Source of the DNA: Agrostemma githago
Lineage: Eukaryota; Streptophyta; Magnoliopsida; Caryophyllales; Caryophyllaceae
Assembly (NCBI GenBank): GCA_958450325.1
Contig: OY288257.1
Span: 6,653,873-6,717,872, forward strand
Length of the DNA stretch: 64,000 nucleotides
Reading direction: 5' to 3'
In this document: in pieces, positions 25,244 through 34,970 of the stretch
Position numbering within the stretch: position 1 is the stretch's first letter
Layout of the letters: the number at the start of each line of letters is the position of its first letter
Program-made: the position numbers and the translations under genes
Notes under the pieces: generated by a model
Seen by the model: only the letters and a program-made list of their open reading frames with translations
What the model was told of the DNA's origin: nothing
Databases searched by the model: none

Positions 25244-26641
25244 TTACACCATTTTCTTGATAGTGATCATTTCAATGGTGTTGTCGCCTCTGCGGATGAT
25301 CTGAAACTCAAGCTTGTCTCCCTTTTCTACCTTGTTCTTCTCCCAAAACCTATACATACCCTTGTATCCCAACACCAGCCTGTCTGTTGTTCCCATCAAT
25401 GTTCTTGTCACTGCTCTCCCTCCCTCGAAACTCAACTCCACCTTCTCCGGTAGATTCACAACACATTCTTTGATTAACGCTTTTGGCACAGTCTGCACAT
25501 AATACCATAACATCATCATCCCATACTGAAATCAACAATTTTAAGCAACATGATAGTACGAATGAATTCGATCTTACCACAAAATTTCTCTTGGGATCCT
25601 TGATAATCCTGTAAAACTGCATCTTCCTGACATCATAAGTTTTTGGATTTGATGCTGCGGGTTTTTCCTTGACTAGAGGCGCCAACTTGCTGCAATCGTC
25701 AGGGCCGAAAGCCATGACAAGGAAAGTGGCGGAAGCTGGTAGGTAATGGAAGACCAAGAGATCTCCAGTTTCGAGACCGTTTTGTTTAGCAAATCGGTTC
25801 CAGCCCACGGTTATGTGCAGGTCGTTGTCGTCGAGAGAGCCGAGTCTGGCAGGCCAAACTAACCCCGACGTGTTCTGTAAGGAGACTCTGTCGGGGATGT
25901 TTCCGTTGAAGTTTCCGATGAATGGGGGAGGTATACGCTGCAATAATATCGAACACCAGTTTGCAATTCAGTGCAATGTAAATAGAGTAGGTTTCGAGAG
26001 CTATTAAGAATAAATCGTTGTTCATAAACAAATCATGCACGGAGTACTATATACATACAGTAGAATAGTAATTGTCCAAAACCTGATGAACATGGATGGA
26101 GAAATGATGAAGATGATTTCGACTGATCTGAGGGCTGTTATTACCGATAAATTGCGGTTCATAAACCTATGTATGTAGATCCGCCTCTAATATAATATAA
26201 TGATTGGTATAGTCATAAGTCATAACTCATAAACAGTCTCAATTCTTAAGCACAGCACAGCACAGCACAGGGACAAGTAATTTTCCAACTCCTAAGAAAC
26301 ATAAAATACATACAGTATGTTTAATTCACTACTGCATTATTTTAGCAAGATCCATCTCTACGATCCGACACACATCAATTATCAAGACATTCAATTCACG
26401 CTACATTTCACAGTGCACACATTTTGCCACGATCTAATCTCCCCCTAGATCTAAAGATTCAAGCACAACACAAAAGAAACAAACTTAAGTTGAGCGGAGC
26501 CAGCTTAGGCTGAAGTTGATGGAGTGACATACATACCAGATTGATGGAGTTGTGGAGTTTATCGAAAGGCTGAACAAAACTCGGATTGTGTTGAGGCGAG
26601 TCACAGCAGCCACAAGACGAGTTGGCATTTGGGTTCACCAT
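25244..26641 (-). CDS. REM-type B3 domain protein, copy B (two B3 domains)
   Basis: Three exons on the minus strand: 26537-26641, 25578-25937 and 25244-25492, all phase 0, giving 237 residues. The N-terminus is MVNPNANSSCGCC. Exon 2 starts RIPPPFIGNFNGNIPDRVSL and encodes a B3 domain (LDDNDLHITVGWNRF, LETGDLLVFHYLPASATFLVM). Exon 3 encodes the second B3-like domain (VVNLPEKVELSFEGG to KGDKLEFQII). It is clearly a paralogue of the gene at 21989-23204. Exons 2 and 3 match in phase, junction and most motifs, while the first exons differ entirely. The gene is likely nuclear and DNA-binding, and its targets are unknown. The first exon is supported only by an open frame, a GTATGT donor and phase. 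Confidence 0.8.
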
Positions 26642-28506
26642 CTGTAAACTAATCAAGTCCCCTGGATGGACTGATATCGCAAGCGAGTTGAGTCTTGATT
26701 GTTGCCTGAAAATTACATAGTACATGATATTTTTACCCTATCGTCAAAAATCAAAAATAAAAGAAGTTGCTCAAGTCGAAGCAAAAGTTATTTGATAAGA
26801 AGAATGTTTGGTTAAATAAATGTCGTGCATATGAATGAATGAATAATACTCGAAAGCTTCCACTTTTATTAAAAATAAGAATGTACACTATAATTAATCC
26901 TCGCTCACATTGACATATGATGGAATGAATAAAAAGGTGGAAGCTTTGGGAGATCGAGACTACTACTTTTCCATAACACAAATGTACATGGAGATGGAGA
27001 TGGAAAAAAGATCCAAAGCAATGAATCCAGACTTTCAGAAACATCACTTACTAGACTGGATTTTTAAGATTTTATTAATATTGTTCAAAATTGAGGATGG
27101 ATAACGATAAGATGCATAAATCATTGGAAAAAAAAAAGAACAAATACTGTAATATATCATCCAAAATACAGTACTAAAAGTCGAAATTAAAAGAAAAAAT
27201 AGACATAGAGAAGACTCAAATATGATGGGTGCAAAAAACATAGACGCAGGCAGTGGCAGTTGAACGAATTAAACATAAGAAGTGAAAACAGAGGAAACTT
27301 GAAAAATACTGTAGAAAAACTTAGAAATAGTTACCCAGAAAATGAGTAAGGGAGCAAATAGAGAGCAATATGAATAGTACTGAAGATGAGGTGAAAATTA
27401 CAAGTGTAAAATATGGGCGTAATTAAATGCGTGTGTTTTTAGAATTCAATTTTGTTAGCTTTTTCTACTGGACTACATGCTGTACGAGTGTACGTACCTT
27501 GTCATCTTCTTCTTCTTCTTCTTCTTCTTCTTCTTCTTCTTCTTCTTCTGACATGCTCATTGATATGGTTTACAGTAGAGTAGAGTTTATACTCCACCAG
27601 TACTCCAAGTTTTAAATAAAGAAACAGAGCAGAGCAGAGCAGATCAGATCAGGGGAAATCAATGTAGGTACTCCAGTATGTTATCTTTGCAAATCTACCC
27701 TCGTCAACAACTGTTCCAGGAAACAAATGATAGGAAACAGTTATGTTGCGTGATTCCTAGGTACATTAGTCACTCCACCAATCAAACAACGCCTATCTAT
27801 ATGGTTCACTATTCTCTAATGATATTGCATTTTGAATAAACTACTCCAGTGTATTGACCCGTGAAACATCACGGGGTTGTTTGTATTTTTTATTATTTCA
27901 GTTTTTTGAATGTTAGACGGTTGATGTGACAGTGTCGTTATGCTACCTTAATTGTATATGTTAAAGTTGTTAAGGCAGTAATATTGATTTTTGATGTTGA
28001 AATGGTAGTCCGTGAAAAATAATTACTTGATTTTTTGAAGGTCAAAAATGTTTTCAAACAATCTTTATTACTTTCGTGTCGGATATTAAATATCATATGG
28101 TATATGGATTTCCATATTTAACTTTTGTCCAAATATTACTTTTGAATATCATACGTTAAATATTAAATACTAAATAATAATAATAATATTAAAGTTTTGT
28201 CCAAATATTAAACTTTAATAACTTTTGTCTAAATATTATAGTAAATATCATACATTAAAGTAATTAATGGTAAATATTACTTTTGTCCAAATTGATAAAC
28301 ACTTCATTCTAAATTAGAAAAGTTAGACAAACACTTAATCCTTTTCTAATTTAATATTTGGACAAAAGGTAGACAAAAGTTAGACAAACACTTAATCCTT
28401 TTCTAATTTGATTCTCATGGATTAAGTAATCTCGACGGATAGTTATAGATAAATGATGTAGGAAGAATGCTGTTAAATTCTTCAATTGTTCATTAATTTT
28501 TAAAGC
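26642..28506. other. Spacer upstream of B3 copy B
   Basis: The spacer contains the likely B3 copy B promoter. A (TTC)n microsatellite of about 45 bp lies at 27505-27549. A patch of repeated words (TTTTGTCCAAATATTA and a 32-bp AGTTAGACAAACACTTAA block repeated about 57 bp apart at roughly 28320 and 28378) precedes the copia element. No gene was recognised. Confidence 0.5.
27505..27549. repeat. (TTC)n microsatellite
   Basis: About 15 uninterrupted TTC units. The stretch lies in the spacer upstream of B3 copy B with no supported gene around it. Confidence 0.9.
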
Positions 28507-28509
28507 ATG

Positions 28510-28511
<2 letters not shown>

Positions 28512-28572
<61 letters not shown>

Positions 28573-28645
28573 GTGTAATCTTGTATACACAAATTACTTT
28601 CGATAAATCAATAATATACAATTCATTCTATTCTGTCAATTCACA
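28512..28645 (+). repeat. Copia 5' LTR
   Basis: This 134-bp LTR starts with TATTAAT and a long (AT)n run (to about 28560), then ACACACACACGTGTAATC, and ends CTGTCAATTCACA. The 3' LTR shares both ends but has about 75 bp between the AT run and CGTGTAATC that this copy lacks, so the AT microsatellite has probably replaced that segment. Confidence 0.82.
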
Positions 28646-28657
28646 TGGTATCAGAGC
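28646..28657 (+). other. Copia primer-binding site
   Basis: TGGTATCAGAGC directly follows the LTR. It is the usual complement of the 3' end of initiator methionine tRNA used by plant copia elements to prime minus-strand synthesis. Confidence 0.85.
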
Positions 28658-28743
28658 TCTAGGCTCAAAGAAGATTCTCATTTTTTTCCGCATAATCAAA
28701 GTAATACAATTCAAACAACATTCATTCATCTTCATCCTCTACA

Positions 28744-28938
28744 ATGGCAAGCTCAAACTCGTATGAATATTACGACGATCCGCTATACCTTTCATCGTCA
28801 GATCAGCCGTCTTCTCAGTTGGTTCTTTGTTGTTTTGACGGACAAGACTTCTTAGGCTGGAAACAGGAGGTGCTCATGGCTCTAGAATCCAAGAACAAAG
28901 AAGGGTTTATAAATGGTTATCGAATGTACCTCATTCAG
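28744..28938 (+). pseudogene. Copia gag N-terminal fragment
   Basis: The 65-codon frame starting at the ATG at 28744 contains QLVLCCFDGQDFLGWKQEV and MALESKNKEGFI, the usual start of plant copia gag proteins. After this point the sequence jumps to the end of the integrase zinc-binding domain, so the rest of gag and the protease are missing. Confidence 0.8.
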
Positions 28939-28949
28939 TAAAGAATTCA

Positions 28950-29744
28950 ATAAAGGATAGTTTCTGTGAGACTTGTGTATTGGCAAAGCATCATAAAGCC
29001 CCATTTCCAATTAGTGATTCTAGGGCAAATGCTTGTTTTGAACTCATTATTCACATGGATGTTTGGAGGCCGTATAAGTCACCTGCAATGTCTGGTGCTC
29101 GATTTTTCTTGACCATACTAGATGATTATTCTAGGAATACGTGGACCATATTGTTTCAGACGAAGGATCAGGTTCCTGGTTTAGTCAGAGATTTTTTAAT
29201 GTATGCACAGACTCAGTTTAAGGCTAGTTTTAAGACCATTCGGACTGATAATGGAACTGAGTTCATGGATCAGAATTGTATTAGATTATTCAAGGACCTA
29301 GGCATTGGGCATCAGAACAGTATAGTAGGGCGTCCTCAGCAAAACGGTAGGGTAAAACGAAAGCATCGTCACCTGCTTGAAACAGCTAGATCATTGAAGA
29401 TTCAGTCTGGTTTACCAATTAAGTTTTGGGGGGATTGCATTCTTACTGCAACACATTTGATTAATTTGATGCCAACACCTGTTCTCGCATGGAAATCTCC
29501 TTACAGTATTTTGTTTGACAAAAATCCCATTTTTCTGACCTGAGGGTGTTTGGGTGCAGCTGCTACTCCACAATGCCTCCTACTTACTTTGATAAGTTAG
29601 GATCTAGGGCTAGAAAGTGTGCGTTTTTAGGATATCCTCATGCTCAGAAGGGATACAGACTGTATGACCTAGAATCACATAAGGTTTTCATAAGTAGAGA
29701 TGTGAAATTTCAAGAAAGTATATTTCCCTTTAAGAAAGCAGTAT
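28950..29744 (+). pseudogene. Copia integrase fragment
   Basis: The fragment begins near FCETCVLAKHHKAPFP, the end of the HHCC zinc domain, and continues through the core with HMDVW and IRTDNGTEF, which hold the first two catalytic acids. At the third position the sequence reads NGRVKRKHRH, with Lys where active copia integrases have the catalytic Glu. A stop at about 29541 interrupts the frame, and the C-terminal GSRARKCAFLGYP block follows. The frame is cut at 29744 by the solo-LTR-like insertion. Confidence 0.85.
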
Positions 29745-31344
29745 TGATGCGTGCCGTTCCTATTCGATTTTTCACCTATTTTGGCACGCATTTTCGTGTC
29801 GTTTTATTATTTTAGGAGTCGGATTACGCTATTTTCTCCCATATGTGCTACTCGGGTATTCTTTTGTTGTTTTGCAGATAATCGAGACCGAGTAGTTAAA
29901 AGAGCTAAAAATTGCATCAAAAAAACTTAAAGCTCTGAAACCGATTCGTTGTAGACCAAGAAGAAGGAAGCAAGTCTATAGACTAGACTGTGAGTCTATA
30001 GACTGAGAAGAATGAAGTAAGAAAACTGTAGACTAAAGCACAAGTCTATAGACTGGGAAACAAGTCTATAGACTGAGAAAGTGCAGCAGACAGTCCGTAG
30101 ACTGAGGAGAAGTCCGTTGGAAGCCTAGATTGAACTCAGTTTGCAGACTTGGATCTCAAGTCTACCAGCCCAAAATCCAAGTCTGCAGAATGGGATACCA
30201 CTCCAAGACTAATTCAGTTGACGTTACCCACTACTCCCCCTATTACGCTCTTCAGTTCTTCCCACTACCAAGTTAATGAGATGGATTAAGGAGGGAATTA
30301 AGGGCAGTTATGGAGGGTTTGAACAGTTTAAATACAGCTTTAATTTTATGATCTAGATCCATCTTCTGCTTTAATCTTTTTCCTCAGTAATCCTCCATTA
30401 ACACATCTTCTTTAGTTTAGTTTAGATATCACTGTAAATATTTAGTTTCTCAAATTCTAGTATTTATTATTTCGGGTTATTATTATTATTCTTATTTCTT
30501 CCGTCTTATTCTAGCAATTTTCAATCTCGGTAATTTTTCTCTTCTTCCTTGATCTCTCTCCTTCTCATTTACTGTAACTTTTGATTTTCTTATCTTTTCT
30601 ATATTTACTTTTCTTCTTCTTATTATTATCTTTTCTTAGATTTTCTTATCTACTGTAATTTTTATTCATCCTGTCTTCTTCTTCCTCTTTATTTTAGTTT
30701 TATTATTCCGTCTTCATCATGTCTCATTATGTTATTTTCATTATTATTGTAAATATGAGTAGCTAATCTTTCCGTCACTAAAGTTTAGGTGAACTACGAA
30801 TTAAACCGAGTTTATATGTGATAACTTAATAATCGACCTTTACGAGTTAAATCGCTCTTGCAACATTATAACGACAAATAATTAATTATAAGCCGTAATT
30901 GATTATTTGTATCTTGTAAATCCCGACCTAAGATCGAAAGCCTGGAACGGATTAGACTCGTTGTAATCGATAGAACTCCCTAATAAGTAGCGAGAGCCCG
31001 TTAGGTGATTTCTAGGATGACTAGTGATCCGAGAAGACCGTGTCGATATTCTTTAACTCGTCTTAACCGATTATTTGAAAATCGTATGTATGCTTGTTTT
31101 AATTCGTGGTGATCCGAAACTCTGGTGCTTTTCTTATTTTGGATTAATTCATTTTTTTTTATTTAGATTTTATTAGACTGTCATTCACCCAACCAATCGT
31201 TATAAATCGTGACTCGATAGATTAATTGACTAGCCTATAATATTCAACCTGCCTCCCTGTGGAATCGACCCTACCTACCGCTAGCTACCCATTAGTAGTA
31301 TTTAGGATTATTTTGATATCGGTGACGCGACTTAACCCGTATCA
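29745..31344. mobile_element. Solo-LTR-like element 2 (1.60 kb, TG...CA, 5-bp TSD)
   Basis: Starts TGATGCGTGCCG and ends ACCCGTATCA, flanked by AGTAT on both sides (29740-29744 and 31345-31349), inside copia pol. No coding region is visible. The sequence CCCTGTGGAATCGACCC lies near the right end, similar to element 1. It contains four exact copies of the palindrome AGTCTATAGACT at 29973, 29993, 30043 and 30063. It looks like a solo LTR of an unassigned LTR retrotransposon. Confidence 0.78.
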
Positions 31345-33278
31345 AGTATCTGTGCCAAACCTTGTTAATCCTGCTTCATCTACTTTAATTGTTCCAGAAA
31401 TTAATGCATCACCTGATGATCTGTTTGTGGATAACGCTTCCAATAACGTTGAAACTCCTAACCTTGATGATAGCAATGCTATACATAGTACCGGTACTGA
31501 GACCATTGCAGGTACTGATGATTCTGCAATAGAGGACGTTCCTGCTGCAGTTCAACCTAGAAAGTCTATTAGGGAGAGAAAGGTCTCTGTCAAGCTACAA
31601 CCTTATCACTGTCCAGTTACTTTACCAATTCAGCAACCAAAGCATACAGCTTCAACAGCTTTTCATGCAGCAATCTTGAGGGACTTGAAGGAGTTCCATC
31701 CTGAGTATTTAGCAAGCTTGGCTAACGTTATAGCTGAGTATGAGCCCTATACTTTCAAGCAGGCCAGCAAGGATTCAAGATGGATCGAGGCTATGTCCAA
31801 AGAAGTTCAGGCCTTAGAATCAAATCAAACATGGGAGCTTGTATCTCTACCACAAGGACATAAGCCCATTGGATGTAAATGGATCTATAAGATCAAGTAT
31901 AAGCCTGATGGATCTATAGAAAGGTTCAAGGCTCGTTTAGTTGCCAAGGGTTATAATCAGATAAAGGACAAGGATTAAAAAGATACCTTCTCACCAATTG
32001 CTAAATTCACAACTGTGAGAACTGTACTTGCATTAGCAACTGCCAGGGGATGAGAATTGAGTCAGTTAGACATTAACAATGCATTCTTGCATGGGTTTTT
32101 GGATGAGATTGTATACATGACTCCCCCTCTCAAGGTTACATCTGTAAACCAGGACAGGTTTGCAGGCTGAAACGGTCTCTCTATGGCCTGAAACAGGCGT
32201 CTAGACAGTGGAACAAGGAGTTGACCAAGTTCCTCACTAGCATCAGATTTCAGCAATCTAAGCAAGATTACTCATTACACACCAGATTCAACGATGATAC
32301 TCAGGAGTTTACAATTGCTCTTGTCTATGTTGATGATGTGATTCTCACAGGGAACAATATAAATGCAATTACTGAAGTAAAGAAAGGGTTAGACACATCC
32401 TTCTCTATTAAAGATTTGGGACAATTGAGGTATTTTTTGGGGCTGGAAATTTCCAAGAATGCTTCAAGCATGATAATCAACCAAAGGAAGTACATATTAG
32501 ATATTCTAAAGGACATGAATATGGAGAATTGCTCAGGTTCTGATTTTCCTATGCGAAAAGGACTTAAATTGTCCACCGACGATGGGGTCATATTAGAGGA
32601 ACCTGAGCAGTATAGAAGATTAGTTGGAAGATGTTGTATTTGAATTCTACAAGACCTGATATTTCTTACGCAGTTCAGCATCTCAGTCAGTTCTTGAGTC
32701 AGCCCAGATTACCTCACTTTCAAGCAGCCATTCATGTTCTCAAGTACCTTAAAACAACGGTAAATACTGGACTCTTTTACAGTGCTAATTCAGACTTGGG
32801 ACTCAAAGCATACAGCGATGCAGATTGGGCTAAATGCCAGTTCACTTGCATATCGTTAAGTGGGTTTTGTTTGTTTTTAGGAAAATCACTAATCTCGTGG
32901 AAAACGAAAAAGCAGAAAACCGTCAGCAAAAGCTCAGCAGAATCGGAGTACAGAAGTATGTCTTACACAAGCTCCGAAATGGTTTGGGCTAACAACATCT
33001 TGAATGATTTAAGGGTGTCTGTTCCTCAATCGATTCCTCTGTACTGTGATAATAAAGCTGCCGAACACATCGCAAACAACCCAGTATTTCACGAACGCAC
33101 AAAGCATCTCAACATCGACTGCCATTATGTTAGAGAAAAACAACAAGAGGGTTTCCTGATGACCACGCACATCAGCTCAGGGCAACAATTGGCAGACATA
33201 ATGACAAAAGCCTTAGGTTCAGAACAACATCATTATTTGGCCAGCAAGCTTGGCTTGGTTGTTACCCCAACTCAAGCT
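31345..33278 (+). pseudogene. Copia reverse transcriptase and RNase H remnant
   Basis: The reading frame resumes after the insertion with a linker, then RT: WIEAMSKEVQALESNQTWEL, GCKWIYKIKYKPDGSIERFK, and the YVDD active site at 32326-32337. RNase H follows with YSDADWAKC, KTVSKSSAESEYRSM, CDNKAAEHIANNPVFH and ERTKHLNIDCHYVREK. Stops at about 31976 and 32052, a frameshift at about 32120 and another at about 32640 break it. The last frame closes with TGA shortly before the polypurine tract AGAGAGGGA. Confidence 0.88.
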
Positions 33279-33431
33279 TGAGAGAGGGATATTAATATAT
33301 ATATATATGTAATGAGTTAGTTAAGAAGTCTGTTATAGAGTTGTTAGAAGTTGTTACAAGACCCTCTAACTATATATATACGTGTAATCTTGTATACACA
33401 AATTACTTTTGATAAATCAATAATATACATT

Positions 33432-34898
33432 TGATAAGTCGATATTTATGCGTATTTTTACCCCTTTAATATTATTATTTTGATGTCGTCTTTTGTAATA
33501 TTTGAGTTAAAATGATTATTTTATATAAGTTGGGTTTATTATTTAACCTTTGATATTTTTATGCTAAATTGAGTTTTTAATATATATTTAATTAATTAGT
33601 AATAACCCACCTGGATTAAGATTGCGAGACTACTAAAATCGTATGTATTTTTGTAGGTCTATCTTAAGACGACAATATCTCACTCATACGATGTCAGAAT
33701 AATGCGAATCAAAATCCATTGGAAAGCTAAGTTCGAGATGAACAACTTTGTTGAAGAGAGCAAAATCAAATTCCATCATCTAATGGGACGAAATCAAGCT
33801 TGAAACCATCAGCCCATTATGGAAAAATAAGGAAAGAGAATTCGACATAAAAAGGAAAGAAGAAGATGTAAAATTGTAAGAGCAAGATCAATTAATTAAG
33901 GAAAGAAATAATTTCACATGACCAAAATCAACACTATAAAAGAAGCATTAGGGCTTTAAAAGGGAAAAAGAAAAAGAAGAGGAGCCACAAAACACATACA
34001 TAGGAGTAGGGCGGAAGGCCTTGGCCTTCACGGCCAAGGTTAGTTAGGATGCAACCATATTTTAATGCGGGACGCGATCAATTCAACTCCTAATTTATCT
34101 TAACGGTTGTATCTATCTATCTTATTTAGTTTATTTATCGTTTAATTAATTATTTAGTTTAATCTTTCAGTTATTCGAACATGTAATGTACCGATTATTG
34201 TCAATGAGTTATGAGATTACGTTATTGTTTTAACGTTTAATTAGTACTTTGATATTCGTATGAAATTCACGATTTGACTGTTGTTTTCATGTTTACTAAT
34301 TTAGTCTGATCACCTAGATTGTTTACATAAGTAGTTTTTTAAATTAGGTTGCAGCTTACTGGTCTAATTTAACTACTAGAATTTGTATGATAATTGAGTT
34401 ATATTTAATTGCAGCTTTCTGGTTCTATATAATTCAATTGATTGGTGTTCTTAACGCGATTAAATTTATTGACTTGATTCGTGCTTACATGGTTGAGTCA
34501 ATCTAATTTAGTTAGGATTAAACTTGCGTGGTTAACGGAGTTTAATGAGTAAGAAAGATAAAACTATTAATTTACTTGCTTACAAGGGATTAAATAGTTA
34601 CCGATCTATTTGAGTCTAATTAATTGAATCAATGATTAACCCGACTATATCATATATTGCATGTCTCGAATATTGTTATGATAATTTATTTTTATTTTTT
34701 ATTTTTTATTATGTTTTTTTACTTTATTATTATTATTTTCTAAACCCAACAAAACCCCATTTTCTATATATTTATACTATTAAATAATAAATCGTCTTAG
34801 ATAATAACGTCAGTCTTTGTGAGCTCTACTTACCCTATCTACCGTAGAGTTAGTAGTGTTTATAAATTTAATTTTGATTGCGGAAATAACACGCATCA
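33432..34898. mobile_element. Solo-LTR-like element 3 (about 1.47 kb, TG...CA)
   Basis: Starts TGATAAGTCGATATTTATG, very like the start of element 1 (TGATAAGTCGCTATTTTA), and ends ACACGCATCA. It sits inside the copia 3' LTR. The left flank is ACATT, but a clean matching right copy is not seen: about 40 extra bases, partly repeating the element's own right end, separate it from the resumed LTR. No coding region. It is another probable solo LTR of the same broad family, with a disturbed right border. Confidence 0.65.
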
Positions 34899-34938
34899 AA
34901 TTTTAATTTTATTATTGTTAGTAGTGTTTATAAATTTA
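34849..34938. repeat. Short direct duplication at the right border of element 3
   Basis: The 22-bp word starting GTTAGTAGTGTTTATAAATT occurs at 34849 and again at 34917, 68 bp apart. The second copy lies outside the expected CA end of the element. Slippage or a gap-repair event at the border would explain the missing target-site duplication. Confidence 0.7.
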
Positions 34939-34970
34939 AATTTCATTCTATTCTCTCAATTCACAATGTT

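Larger units (their letters stand above)
28512..34965 (+). mobile_element. Degenerate Ty1/copia retrotransposon with two nested insertions
   Basis: The whole element is bounded by the 5-bp duplication ATGTT (28507-28511 and 34966-34970). Order is 5' LTR, PBS, gag start, integrase, reverse transcriptase, RNase H, polypurine tract, 3' LTR. Integrase before RT is the copia order. Most of gag, all of protease and the front of integrase are deleted, since gag start joins integrase at about 28.94 kb. Frameshifts and stops occur at about 29.54, 31.98, 32.05-32.2 and 32.64 kb. Solo-LTR-like elements sit at 29745-31344 and 33432-34898. The LTRs start TATTAAT and end TTCACA, so the ends are TA...CA, not the usual TG...CA. 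Without insertions the element is only about 3.4 kb and cannot be active. Confidence 0.9.
33290..34965 (+). repeat. Copia 3' LTR, interrupted
   Basis: The left part (33290-33431) runs TATTAATATAT to AATATACATT and the right part (about 34940-34965) ends TCTCAATTCACA, matching the ends of the 5' LTR. Between them lies the solo-LTR-like element 3 plus a short duplicated tail. The polypurine tract GAGAGAGGGA immediately precedes the LTR. Confidence 0.8.
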
